Assembly: GCF_900109265.1 (NCBI RefSeq)
Contig: NZ_FNZM01000007.1
Coordinates: forward strand, 1-64,000
Source: Paraburkholderia tropica
GTDB taxonomy: Bacteria > Pseudomonadota > Gammaproteobacteria > Burkholderiales > Burkholderiaceae
DNA: 64,000 nucleotides
Reading direction: 5' to 3'
A program made the translations under genes and the position numbers. Under the pieces are notes generated by a model. It saw only the letters and a list, made by a program, of their open reading frames with translations. It was not told the DNA's origin and did no database searches. Below, in pieces: positions 34,154 through 42,704 of the stretch (the first letter of the stretch is position 1; every line of letters starts with the position of its first letter).

Positions 34154-35232
34154 GACGTTGCGTGCTTGTCGTGTGTGTCGTGCGTTTCGTGCGTAGCGTT
34201 CGTCGCCGAACGGTTCCAGTGCGCGAGCGGCAAACCCGGCACCGGCGAGCGGAAGCTCGCGAGCGTCGTGCCGCCGAGGCTGCCGAGATACACCGTGCGC
34301 AGATCGGGGCCGCCGAACGTGAGGCTCGCCATCATCGGCGCGAGCGTGCCGCGGCACGCGCCCATCAACTCGGGCGTCGTGGTGCCGTCGCGATAGTGCG
34401 TTTCGTAGCGCGCGAAGGCCTCGGGATTGCCGTCGTCGAGCAGCGTGAGCACTTCGCCTTCGGGCGTGAGCGCGATGAGCTTCTCGTTGAGGATCAGCGT
34501 GATCCAGAGATTGCCGTGCGCGTCGAACGCGAAGCCGTCCGGAAAGCCGCCGAGATCGGGCGGCCCGTAGATCTCGCGGTCGGTGAGCGAGCCGTCGTCC
34601 TGCACGCGCAGACGCGAAATGCGGCGCGCGTTGGTTTCGACCACGTAGAGCCATGCCTCGTCGGCGTCGAGCCGGATCTCGTTGGTGCCCACGAAGCCGT
34701 CCGCGACGATGCGGATGCCGTGTTCGTCGATCAGGCCTACGTAACCGTCGGCGGTCTTCTCGTTGATCGAGCGCGTCCACGGCACCTGGCGCGTGGTCAC
34801 CGTGAACCAGATACGGCCGCGCGAGTCGGTCAGCACGAAATTGGTCTTGCCGAGCGGCGCGCCGTCGAGGCGGTCGTAGAGCGTGCGCGAAGCGCCGTCG
34901 CGCGTCATCAGTTCGATGGCGTCGGTGCCGAAGTTGGCGATCACGATATGGCCTTCGGCGTCGAACGCGAGACCGTTGGGCAGCGTGCCGCCCATCACGA
35001 GTTGCTGGGCGTCGCCGGACGCGGGCGCGGTGTTCTGCGTGCTGTGCTGCGCGATCAGTGTTTGCGTGCCGTCGGGCGCGATGCGCATGACGCCGCCGCG
35101 CGCGTCGGCGGTCCAGAGCGTGCCGTCGGGTTCGGCGAGGATGCATTCGGGGCGCAGCAGATCGCGGCCAACCTGGCGAATCTCGTCGCGGTTGACTTGC
35201 CAGCCGTGCAGCGGATTAGTCGATGTCGTCAT
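34150..35232 (-). CDS. SMP-30/gluconolactonase/LRE-family lactonase
   Basis: This 360-residue six-bladed beta-propeller carries metal-site residues in RPECILAEPDG, LPNGLAFDAEG and FPDGFAFDAHG, as in regucalcin and gluconolactonase. These open sugar lactones or lactones of cleaved aromatics. It has no signal peptide. The last 16 residues form a His/Thr-rich tail (HETHDTHDKHATS) not seen in the family, possibly extra metal binding or a slipped repeat. It is the second gene of the operon, 104 bp after the first. Confidence 0.87.
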   Translation of the reverse strand: MTTSTNPLHGWQVNRDEIRQVGRDLLRPECILAEPDGTLWTADARGGVMRIAPDGTQTLIAQHSTQNTAPASGDAQQLVMGGTLPNGLAFDAEGHIVIANFGTDAIELMTRDGASRTLYDRLDGAPLGKTNFVLTDSRGRIWFTVTTRQVPWTRSINEKTADGYVGLIDEHGIRIVADGFVGTNEIRLDADEAWLYVVETNARRISRLRVQDDGSLTDREIYGPPDLGGFPDGFAFDAHGNLWITLILNEKLIALTPEGEVLTLLDDGNPEAFARYETHYRDGTTTPELMGACRGTLAPMMASLTFGGPDLRTVYLGSLGGTTLASFRSPVPGLPLAHWNRSATNATHETHDTHDKHATS

Positions 35233-35336
35233 GGGTGCGTGAATACGTCAACGTGTCAGCAAGATTGGGTAAGGCAGCGCGATCCGGCCTGCAGTGTGAA
35301 CGCCGGCGCGCATGCAAATTCAGCGTTCAGCACGCG

Positions 35337-35792
35337 TTACGATTGATGGCGATCGGGGGCGAACGGTTCGAGCAACTCGATCAGATTGCCGCCCGCGTCG
35401 CGAATAAAGGCCGTGGGATTGCCGTCGACGTTCAGTTCGAACGCGATATCCGCGCCCGCTTCGCGCAACGCGGCCACCGCGCCCGGCACGTCGGGTACTT
35501 CGAAACACATATGCTTGTTGCCGTGCGTGCGCAGATCGAGATTGGGCACGCGGCGATCGTCGGGCAGGGGCGCGGCGCCCGGCACTTCGAAGATCTCGAT
35601 GCGGTATTGCTCGCGGCGCACGAAAGCGATACGCGCGGGAATCTTGTCGATGTAAAGCTGCTGTTCGAGCGTGAAGCCGAGCATGCGGCCGTACCAGGCG
35701 ACGGCGGCGTCGAGATCGGGCACGCTGATGCCGAAATGATGGGGTCGCAACGAGGAAAGCAGCGGCTGCTGCGTGCACGGCGCGGTCTGCAT
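35337..35792 (-). CDS. VOC (glyoxalase-type) protein, first gene of the operon
   Basis: This protein of 151 residues is a single-module VOC protein: HHFGISVPDLDAAVAWYGRM, NKHMCFEVPDV and GGNLIELLEPF supply His, His and Glu for a metal. Such proteins act as dioxygenase-like lyases, isomerases or epimerases. The ATG at 35792 has GGAGACAAC at good spacing and is preferred to an in-frame start 81 bases upstream, which would lie over the promoter. A first gene of VOC type fits an fde-like operon. Confidence 0.85.
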   Translation of the reverse strand: MQTAPCTQQPLLSSLRPHHFGISVPDLDAAVAWYGRMLGFTLEQQLYIDKIPARIAFVRREQYRIEIFEVPGAAPLPDDRRVPNLDLRTHGNKHMCFEVPDVPGAVAALREAGADIAFELNVDGNPTAFIRDAGGNLIELLEPFAPDRHQS

Positions 35793-35845
35793 GCGGGTTG
35801 TCTCCGGCTTGTTGCCGGCCGCTCGGGGCGGCACGGCGAATCGTT

Positions 35846-35873
35846 TGTATAGCCGTACTGTAGAGGGATTCAA
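35846..35873 (-). promoter_or_regulatory. Sigma70-like promoter of the catabolic operon
   Basis: On the minus strand TTGAAT, 16 bp and TATACA give a fair -35/-10 pair, with a leader of about 45 bases to the first ATG. The LysR-type dyad abuts the -35 on its upstream side, the usual place for a LysR activator. Confidence 0.55.
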
Positions 35874-35914
35874 TTGTCGAAACCATCAATTCCTAGTGGA
35901 AACACGCATTGATG
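35873..35914. promoter_or_regulatory. Operator candidate for the NodD-like regulator
   Basis: CATCAAT (35884-35890) and ATTGATG (35908-35914) form a perfect inverted repeat with 17 bp between. An additional ATTG-N10-CAAT lies at 35873-35890. The ATC/GAT-containing halves recall nod-box half-sites. The element lies between the divergent operon and regulator genes, upstream of the operon -35. Confidence 0.55.
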
Positions 35915-35945
35915 GGATCGGATGCTCGCGGGATAGTCACGCCCC

Positions 35946-36887
35946 ATGAGACTGGGTCACTTCGACATGAATCTGCTGGTCGCGCTCGATGCGCTGCTCG
36001 ACACGCGCAGCGTCACGCGCGCGAGCGAGCGGCTGCACATTGGCGCGTCGGCAACGAGCAGCGCGCTGGGCCGCTTGCGCGAGTATTTCAACGATCCGCT
36101 GCTGATGCAGGTGGGGCGGCGCATGGAACTCACGCCGCTGGGGCGCAGTCTTGCGCAACCGGTGCGCGAGATTCTGCTGACCGTGCAATCGACGGTGGTG
36201 GCGCGGCTCGAATTCGATCCGGCGCAGGCGCGGCGCAACTTCGTGATTCGCGCGTCGGACTATCTCACCACGGTCTTGTTGATCGACGTGGTGCAGCGTC
36301 TGCAACGCGAAGCGCCCGGCATTACGCTGCACATCGCCAACATGGCCGACGACGTGCCCGAGCGCCTCGATCGCGGCGAGGTGGATTTCGTGATTTATCC
36401 GAGCGTGTCGGTCAATCCCGATCATCCGTCCCAGGCGCTGTTCGAAGAGACGTTCAGCTGCGTGGTGTGGGAAGGCAATCCGCTCGTGGGCGAGACGCTC
36501 ACGCCGCAGCAATACGCGGAATTGGGGCACGTGGCCGCCACCTTCGGCGACAGCCGCAGCGCGAGTTTCGAAGGCTTCGTGATGGCCAATCGCGGCATCT
36601 CGCGCACGATCGAAGTGACGACCACAAACTTCAACACGCTGCCGCAACTCGTGATCGGCACCACGCGCATCGCGACCGTGCATACGCGGCTCGCGAAAAT
36701 CTACGCGCATTTCCTTCCCTTACGCGTGCTGCCCTTGCCGATGGAGCTGCCGCGTCTCGTCGAAGTCATGCAGTGGCACGCGATCAACAACGGCGACCCC
36801 GCGCACGCGTGGATGCGCCGCGTGTTGCAGGAACAGGCGCAGGCGAGTGCGGACGCGCCGGGCGCGGCGCTGCTGCAACGCGGCTGA
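35946..36887 (+). CDS. NodD-like LysR-family activator
   Basis: The 313-residue protein follows NodD over its full length by eye. It has the DMNLLVALDALLDTRSVTRA opening, the HTH and FNDPLLM. In the effector domain it has GEVDFVIYPSVSVNPDHPSQ, LFEETFSCVVW, GHVAATFGDS, VIGTTRIATVHTRLAKIY and the tail INNGDPAHAWMRRVLQEQA. NodD-type LysRs respond to flavonoids or related phenolics; FdeR of Herbaspirillum seropedicae is such a regulator for naringenin degradation. It is divergent from the 11-gene operon and cotranscribable with MFS, SDR and porin genes. Specific effector inferred. Confidence 0.88.
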   Translation: MRLGHFDMNLLVALDALLDTRSVTRASERLHIGASATSSALGRLREYFNDPLLMQVGRRMELTPLGRSLAQPVREILLTVQSTVVARLEFDPAQARRNFVIRASDYLTTVLLIDVVQRLQREAPGITLHIANMADDVPERLDRGEVDFVIYPSVSVNPDHPSQALFEETFSCVVWEGNPLVGETLTPQQYAELGHVAATFGDSRSASFEGFVMANRGISRTIEVTTTNFNTLPQLVIGTTRIATVHTRLAKIYAHFLPLRVLPLPMELPRLVEVMQWHAINNGDPAHAWMRRVLQEQAQASADAPGAALLQRG

Positions 36888-36932
36888 AGCCGGTACGCGT
36901 CGATTCGACGGCATCAAATGGTCTTGTCGACG

Positions 36933-36943
36933 CAATCTGATTG
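36933..36943. promoter_or_regulatory. Palindrome before the MFS gene
   Basis: CAATC-T-GATTG is a perfect 11-bp dyad 127 bp before the MFS start. With its ATC/GAT halves it may be a second site of the NodD-like regulator. Confidence 0.35.
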
Positions 36944-37069
36944 TGTCGTAACGTCGCGGCCGGAATCATTCGTCTCACACAAACAGGAAGTTCGCGGTTC
37001 TGCCGGACGCGCCATGCGCGCACGGCTCGACATCGCGGACTCTATTCAAAGAGAAACGGAGACGACCCC

Positions 37070-38299
37070 ATGCATGTGCAAACTCCAGGCCGCGACGGCG
37101 CGCCGGTGCGCCGCGAAGCCCACTTCCTTCATGCGCTGATTCTGCTGAGCACGGTGATTTGCGGCACGCTTGCGCCGACCGTGATTGGCCCCGTGCTGCC
37201 CGCGATGCAGCAGCATTTCGCCAACGTGCCCGGCATCGAAACGCTGGTGCCGGTGGTGGTGACCATGCCGATGTTCGTGCTCGGCGCGCTGGCGATGGTG
37301 ATCGGCGCGGTCAGCGACAAGATCGGCCGCAAGCGCGTGCTGGTCGGCGCGCTGGTGCTCTACGCGATCGCGGGCACCGCGCCGCTGTATCTCGACTCGA
37401 TCCAGGCGATTCTCGCGAGCCGCGCGCTGGTCGGCCTGGCCGAAGCGGCGGCGATGACCGTGAGCACGTCGTTTATCGGCGACTATTTTACGGGCGCGAA
37501 GCGCGACCGCTACGCGGCGTTGCAGGTCACGGTGGCCTCGACTTCGGCGTTCGTCTTCAATCTGATGGGCGGCGTGCTGGGCGCGTATGGCTGGCGTGCG
37601 CCGTTCGTCGCGTACGCACTGCCGTTGCTGCTCGCGCCGCTCGTGCAGATTTTTATCTGGGACACGCAGGGCGGCCGCGATCTGCGCGAAGCCCACGCGC
37701 ATGCCGCCGACGAGACCACGTTCCGTCCGTGGCTGCTCGCGCTGATCTGTCTCGCGGCCTTTGGCGTGGGCATGGTGTTCATGGTCGTGCCGGTGCATCT
37801 GTCGTTCATGCTCGTGCAACTCGGCGTGCATTCGACGGGCGCCATCGGTTTTGCGTATGCGATGAACAGCGTTGGCATCATCGCGGGCACGCTCGGCTTC
37901 GGCTGGTTTATCGCGAGTCGCTTTTCGGTGCTGCAGCAGTTCGTGCTCGGCACGATCGTCTGCGGGCTCGGCTTCGTCTGCATGGGCACGGCGCACGACC
38001 AAACCGTGCTCACGCTGGGCGGCGCGATCAACGGCGTGGGTTGCGGCATCGTGCTGCCCGCGCTGGTGAGCTGGGGCCTGCGCTCGCTGCCGTTCTCGCG
38101 GCGCGGCTTCGGGACCGGCGCGTTCACGGCGGCGCAGTTCATCGGCTATTTTTGCAGCCCGATCGTCGTGATGGCGATGGTCATGCACTCGGGTTCGCGC
38201 TTCGCCGTCGTGCAGTCGTGGGGGCTCGCGCTGTTCGTGCTCGCTGCGGTGTGCGTGGGCGGCTCGCTGCTGCGCGTGCGTCGTCTGAAGCTCGGTTGA
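37070..38299 (+). CDS. MFS transporter of the NodD-regulated cluster
   Basis: This protein of 409 residues has 12 TM segments, with motif A at GAVSDKIGRKRVLVGALVLY after TM2 and RALVGLAEAAAMT in TM4. It is of the DHA1/sugar-porter-like type, unlike the ACS carriers earlier in the window. The ATG at 37070 has CGGAGACG upstream; an in-frame start at 36941 would add 43 unlikely residues. It follows the NodD-like gene and is the likely importer (or exporter) of the substrate of the operon. Confidence 0.88.
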   Translation: MHVQTPGRDGAPVRREAHFLHALILLSTVICGTLAPTVIGPVLPAMQQHFANVPGIETLVPVVVTMPMFVLGALAMVIGAVSDKIGRKRVLVGALVLYAIAGTAPLYLDSIQAILASRALVGLAEAAAMTVSTSFIGDYFTGAKRDRYAALQVTVASTSAFVFNLMGGVLGAYGWRAPFVAYALPLLLAPLVQIFIWDTQGGRDLREAHAHAADETTFRPWLLALICLAAFGVGMVFMVVPVHLSFMLVQLGVHSTGAIGFAYAMNSVGIIAGTLGFGWFIASRFSVLQQFVLGTIVCGLGFVCMGTAHDQTVLTLGGAINGVGCGIVLPALVSWGLRSLPFSRRGFGTGAFTAAQFIGYFCSPIVVMAMVMHSGSRFAVVQSWGLALFVLAAVCVGGSLLRVRRLKLG

Positions 38300-38316
38300 G
38301 CGATCCGGAGACGCGC

Positions 38317-39123
38317 ATGACTACCGCTTTCAAACCGGCGCTGCCGATTCAGCGCGGCGAGCGCCTGCGTGGCAAGACCGCGCTGGTGACGGGAATCGGC
38401 AACGGCATCGGCAAGGGTTGCGCGATGCTGTTCGCGGCGCAAGGCGCGCGCGTGGTGGGCTGCGATATCGACGCCGACGCCGCGCAACGCACCGTGAACG
38501 AAGCGCGCGAACGCGGCTGGACGATCGACAGCCTGCATCCCTGCGATCTGACCGCGCCGCGCGAGGCGGGGCGGCTCGTGGAGTTCGCCGTCGAGCGTCA
38601 TGGCGGCGTCGATGTGCTCGTCAATGCGGCGGCGTTCGGCGCGTTCGCGTGGATCGGCGAAATGGACTACGAAACGCAGTGGCGCAAGACGCTCACGGGC
38701 GAACTCGATATCGTGTTTCTGCTGTGCCAGGCCGCGTGGCCCGCGCTGATCGCGCGCGGTGGCGGATCGGTCATCAACTTCGCTTCGGCGAACGCTTCGC
38801 ATGCGCTCGAAGGGTCGCCCGCGCTCGCGCACTGCGCGGGTAAAGGCGGCGTGCTGGCCATGACGCGTCAGCTCGCGATGGAAGGCGCGCAGCATGGCAT
38901 CCGCGTCAATACGATTTCGCCCGCGCTCGTCGAAACCGAGGCCACGCGCCGTCACATGCAGGCACAGCCCGAACTGATGGCGCGCGTGCTCGGCAAGCTG
39001 ATGGCCCGCCGCGTGGGGCAGCCCGAGGACATCGCATGGTGCGCGTTGTTCCTCGCGTCGGACGAATCCGCCTGGGTGACCGGCGCGGAATTTCCCGTCG
39101 ACGGCGGCGCGACCGCCTGGTAG
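38317..39123 (+). CDS. SDR family protein with His in place of the catalytic Tyr
   Basis: This 268-residue SDR has TGIGNGIGKGCAMLF, CDID after strand 2 (NAD type), a NAAA motif, and a C-terminal VDGGATAW. Where the family has YxxxK, it reads HCAGK (in ALAHCAGKGGVLAMTR), so the general-acid Tyr is replaced by His; the Ser position reads NFASANAS. This variant occurs in a divergent SDR subgroup as I remember it, so it may be active by another mechanism. It lies 17 bp after the MFS gene with GGAG upstream. Confidence 0.85.
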   Translation: MTTAFKPALPIQRGERLRGKTALVTGIGNGIGKGCAMLFAAQGARVVGCDIDADAAQRTVNEARERGWTIDSLHPCDLTAPREAGRLVEFAVERHGGVDVLVNAAAFGAFAWIGEMDYETQWRKTLTGELDIVFLLCQAAWPALIARGGGSVINFASANASHALEGSPALAHCAGKGGVLAMTRQLAMEGAQHGIRVNTISPALVETEATRRHMQAQPELMARVLGKLMARRVGQPEDIAWCALFLASDESAWVTGAEFPVDGGATAW

Positions 39124-39232
39124 TGGTCAGGCGGCGATCAGCCTTTTCTAGAAGTTCTCATTGAATCCGGAACGCGCCCGTCACGAGGCGCGACGGAACG
39201 CGTTTTGCCACAAAAATCTGGAGACGATAATA

Positions 39233-40813
39233 ATGACGATTCATCGGTTTGGAATCCTGACTAAACGAGAAATCAACGCATGGCGTCTTTCGTCGATGTC
39301 GCTCGCGATAGCGGCGATGCTGGCGAGCGGCGCGGTCTTCGCGCAGACGGCACCGACCACGTCAACCGGCCCAGTCAGTGCCGACGACGCAGCCCCTTCG
39401 GCCAATGCATCGAAGTCAGCGAAACAAGCGACGCCAGCGAAGCCCGCACTGACGCTCGCCGCCAGCGACGGCACGGTCAAGCAGGCGTCCACGGATCGGC
39501 CGTCGGTGCAGCAGGGCATTCCGTCGACCAATCAACTCGGCGTTTCGCACATCGGCGACGCGGCGCCCGCGCCGGCGTCGAGCCCGCGTCAGGGACCGCT
39601 CGCCGGCATCGGCCAGAAGCTCAACGACTGGGGCTTCACGCCCACGCTCAATCTCGTGCAGATGTATCTCACGAACCCGAGCGTCGGCCAGCAAACGGGC
39701 AATCACGAAGCGCTGACTTTCATCTCGGTGGGCGGCGATTTCGACATGGAGAAGATCGCGGGCTTTCCAGGCGCGACGATCCACTTTCAGCAGCTCTTCG
39801 TGCCGTTCACGAACAATCTCGCGTGGGGCACCCAGGTGGGCGACGTGCTCGCGGGGCAGCCCGGCCCGTACGTGCCGCAGGTTTCGCATCTGGGCATCTT
39901 CACGTGGGAGCAGAAGGCGTTTCACGACAAGCTTGATGTGGAGTTCGGCAAGACCAATGCGGGCGCGTATTTCGGCGCGCCGGTGTGCAATCAGGGCTTC
40001 GGTTGCCAGAGCGCGATCCTGCAGAACAGCGCGGGGATGAATCCGCCCGTCTACGTGAACTGGGGCGGCCGCGCGCGCTACAACATCACGCCCGCGTGGT
40101 CGGTGCAGGCGGGACTGTTCCGCTCGAATCCCGCGTATCCGTTCACGAATGGCTGGGAATGGACCAACAGCGTGCCCGACAGCAACGTGTGGCTCGCGAG
40201 CACTGCCTATCGCACGACTTATCAGAGCGATCCCTATCCCAAGAGCTATGAGCTGATGCTCTACTACAACACGCGCACGCAGACGGACCCGCTCACGGCG
40301 CAAACGCACAAGGGCACCTCGGGCATGTACTTCGGCGGGCGTCAGGTGGTGTGGCGCGCCGATGGCGGCCTCGCGGGCGCACCGGACCCGACGGCCGTCT
40401 CGCTGTTCGCGACGGCCACCGGCAGCTTCGATTCGCGGTCGAGCTACGGCATCGCGATGACCGGCAGTGCGGGCGTGATTGTGGAGGCGCCGCTGCGTAG
40501 CCGTCCGCACGACAGCTTCTCGCTTTCGCTGAACTGGGCGACGCTGACGCCGCACGAGCAGGAATATCTGAAACAGGAGAATCTCGCTGCGGGCGGCACG
40601 GGCTATACGGTCGGACGCACGCAGTACGGCCTCAAGCTCGACGCCAATATCGCCGTCACGCGCAGCATCATTCTGAGCCCCTATGTCATGCGGACGTGGA
40701 ACACGAGCACGTGGGGCAATCCGGCCTACGCGGCGACGCCGAAGAACGGTTTCGTGGCGGGCATCGTCGCGGCCGTTTTCTTCGACAAGATGCTCGGCCT
40801 GACCGATCACTGA
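39233..40813 (+). CDS. OprB-family outer-membrane porin
   Basis: This protein of 526 residues has a signal peptide (SLAIAAMLASGAVFAQ, cleavage near residue 38) and a low-complexity Ala/Ser/Pro-rich linker (to about residue 125). A long beta-barrel domain of the carbohydrate-selective porin OprB family follows, with aromatic girdle residues, WEQKAFHDKLDVEFGK and a barrel end at AAVFFDKMLGLTDH. It would admit the substrate of this cluster through the outer membrane. TCTGGAGACG lies before the ATG chosen, which removes 24 residues of an unlikely upstream extension. Last gene of the NodD-MFS-SDR-porin group. Confidence 0.85.
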   Translation: MTIHRFGILTKREINAWRLSSMSLAIAAMLASGAVFAQTAPTTSTGPVSADDAAPSANASKSAKQATPAKPALTLAASDGTVKQASTDRPSVQQGIPSTNQLGVSHIGDAAPAPASSPRQGPLAGIGQKLNDWGFTPTLNLVQMYLTNPSVGQQTGNHEALTFISVGGDFDMEKIAGFPGATIHFQQLFVPFTNNLAWGTQVGDVLAGQPGPYVPQVSHLGIFTWEQKAFHDKLDVEFGKTNAGAYFGAPVCNQGFGCQSAILQNSAGMNPPVYVNWGGRARYNITPAWSVQAGLFRSNPAYPFTNGWEWTNSVPDSNVWLASTAYRTTYQSDPYPKSYELMLYYNTRTQTDPLTAQTHKGTSGMYFGGRQVVWRADGGLAGAPDPTAVSLFATATGSFDSRSSYGIAMTGSAGVIVEAPLRSRPHDSFSLSLNWATLTPHEQEYLKQENLAAGGTGYTVGRTQYGLKLDANIAVTRSIILSPYVMRTWNTSTWGNPAYAATPKNGFVAGIVAAVFFDKMLGLTDH

Positions 40814-40836
40814 TCACTCATCGCGGAGCGGTCTGA

Positions 40837-40865
40837 GTATCTGAGTATCGACGTATCGATGTATC
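40837..40865. repeat. Four-unit 8-bp tandem repeat after the porin gene
   Basis: GTATC recurs at 40837, 40845, 40853 and 40861, exactly every eight bases (GTATCTGA, GTATCGAC, GTATCGAT, GTATCGGC). It lies 24 bp after the porin stop. Probably a small degenerate satellite. Confidence 0.5.
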
Positions 40866-40966
40866 GGCGGACAGCGGTGCGTGGTGGCGCGCCGGTTGTC
40901 CGCCTTGATTCTGCAATCTGCAGTCTGAATGGAATCGCAGAAGCGCCGCGCGTCTTGATCGGCTGT

Positions 40967-41431
40967 TCAGTCCGTATCCGGTCGCACGCCGTAGCTTTTC
41001 ATGGCCGACTCGACTTGTCGCGCTTCGGACGTCTCGGGATAAAGCCGATAACTCGGCGCAATAATCGGCTCGACGCAATCAATCTCGATGGCGAAAAGCG
41101 AGCGGAAAGGAAAACGCGGTCCGGCGAGTTGCGTCAATGGCAACGCGAGCGTGGCGAATGCCTCATCGCTCTCGTGCAGCAGTCGGGCTTGCCCTTTTAG
41201 CTTGAATCCCTTTTGAACAAACGGATCGACAAAGCTCACGCAGACGTTCGGGTTGTGCGCGATGTTTTCCGCGCTGCCCGGCGATGCGAGATTGGCCATC
41301 AACACAACATTCGGCCCGTGCGCGCAGAATATTTCCTTGGGCGAGACATTCGGCGCGCCGTTGGCATCGGCGGTCGCCAGCCAGCAGAGCACGCTTTTTT
41401 TCATGGAAGCCAGAACCGCGTCGTTCAACAT
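40967..41431 (-). CDS. Pyridoxamine 5'-phosphate oxidase-family (FMN split-barrel) protein
   Basis: This 154-residue protein has the PPOX split-barrel pattern: VLCWLATADANGAPNVSPKE, then VVLMANLASPGSAENIAHNP, then VSFVDPF and GFKLKGQARLL. It is shorter than PdxH and lacks its C-terminal part, so it is probably an FMN-dependent reductase or flavin-binding protein and not a vitamin B6 enzyme. AGGAGTCG precedes the ATG. The substrate is unknown. Confidence 0.87.
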   Translation of the reverse strand: MLNDAVLASMKKSVLCWLATADANGAPNVSPKEIFCAHGPNVVLMANLASPGSAENIAHNPNVCVSFVDPFVQKGFKLKGQARLLHESDEAFATLALPLTQLAGPRFPFRSLFAIEIDCVEPIIAPSYRLYPETSEARQVESAMKSYGVRPDTD

Positions 41432-41500
41432 CGTCGACTCCTGTGGGGTGGAAATCGCATTGTCGGCGATACGGGTGGCGACGTCGACGGTTCGGCTGCG

Positions 41501-41917
41501 TTAGCGCCCGGACGGCCGTTCAGGCTGCCACTCGGGATAACGCGGGATGGCTTCTCCGTCGACCAGCCACGGCGCGTCGTGCGAGGTCCAGATATGCATG
41601 GCCGGTTTGTGGCCGGGGTCCTCGTCGAGCGTGGGCACGCGCAGGATCACATGCGGTTGCAGCGGCCGCTCGGCAATGAGATGCGTGCCGCAAGCCGAAC
41701 AGAAATGGCGAAACTTGCCTGCGGACGATTCGAAACTGCGCAGCAGTGCTTCACCGGCGGTCCAGCGAAAATGATCGCGCGCGACGCGCGCCGTCGTGGC
41801 GAACGCGGCAGCGTGCGCCTTGCGGCAAGTCCGGCAATGACAATGTCCGATGGGCGAGTCGAGTGAATCGATTTCGTATTTCACCGATCCGCACAGACAG
41901 CTACCTGAAAATGGCAT
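41501..41917 (-). CDS. GFA-family zinc protein
   Basis: This 138-residue protein has the complete GFA set of zinc-binding cysteines: GSCLCGSVKYE, CHCRTCRKAHAA and FCSACGTHL. The family is named after glutathione-dependent formaldehyde-activating enzyme, but most members have no proven role. The ATG at 41917 has GGAG five bases upstream and puts the first Cys pair at the usual position; a longer in-frame start is not convincing. It stands next to PPOX and GST genes on the same strand. Confidence 0.88.
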   Translation of the reverse strand: MPFSGSCLCGSVKYEIDSLDSPIGHCHCRTCRKAHAAAFATTARVARDHFRWTAGEALLRSFESSAGKFRHFCSACGTHLIAERPLQPHVILRVPTLDEDPGHKPAMHIWTSHDAPWLVDGEAIPRYPEWQPERPSGR

Positions 41918-41984
41918 GAAGGCTCCACGTTGGGCGATTGAGTCATCAATCTTTGAATTGTACGTGGAGCGTAGCCGTCCTCGC

Positions 41985-42638
41985 TCAGTTGTACGCCGGC
42001 TGCTTGCTGACACTCGGCCGTTCGCGCATCCTCGCATACCACGCTCGCAGCGCTTCGCACTCGTCGGGTACCGGCAACTTGACGATCGACGCGAAAACCA
42101 GACCGCCGATCACCGTGATATCGGCCATCGAAAACGTATCGCCCGCGATAAACGGCTGCGTGGTCAGCACGTCATTGAAATAACGCATGCCTCTCAGTGC
42201 TTTGTCGCGCTGACGAAATCCCCATTCGGCGTTTTGATAGTGCTCGACGTCGGGCCCGAGTCCGGGCGTGGCGTGATGAAAATACACGCTGATGGCGTCG
42301 AGCAATTCCAGTTCGGCGCGCTTGCTCATCATGTGAATCAGGCCTTTCTCGCGCGCGGTTCTGCCGGTCAGGATGGGTGCTTCGCCTAGCGTATCGAGAT
42401 ATTCGGTGATGGCCGTGCATTCGGCGATGCAGGTGCCGTCTTCGAGTTCGAGAACCGGCAGCGTGCCCGAATAGTTCTTCGCGCGGATGAATTCGGGCCG
42501 CTTGTGTTCGCCCGTGTAGAGATCGACCATCACAAATCTTACCTGCGAATCGAGTCCTGTCTCGGCCAGCGCGATACGAACGCGCGTGGGATACGGACCT
42601 TTGGGGAAATCGTAGATCGTCATGGTGCTCGCCGTCAT
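41985..42638 (-). CDS. Glutathione S-transferase
   Basis: This 217-residue protein has an N-terminal thioredoxin fold (MTIYDFPKGPYPTRVRIALAE, LPVLELEDG and CIAECTAITEYLD, the cis-Pro and the glutathione-binding E-C/S pair) and an all-helical C-terminal domain with FIAGDTFSMADI. An inner ATG at 42623 would give the more usual start. It conjugates or reduces electrophiles with glutathione. It is divergent from a TetR gene across a perfect palindrome, so it is probably repressed by that TetR protein. Confidence 0.9.
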   Translation of the reverse strand: MTASTMTIYDFPKGPYPTRVRIALAETGLDSQVRFVMVDLYTGEHKRPEFIRAKNYSGTLPVLELEDGTCIAECTAITEYLDTLGEAPILTGRTAREKGLIHMMSKRAELELLDAISVYFHHATPGLGPDVEHYQNAEWGFRQRDKALRGMRYFNDVLTTQPFIAGDTFSMADITVIGGLVFASIVKLPVPDECEALRAWYARMRERPSVSKQPAYN

Positions 42639-42704
42639 GCTTGCCTCTCGCTGAGTGGGGATAAGGACGCCATCGCTCGTTCTGAAACGATCGCTCTAAA
42701 ATCT

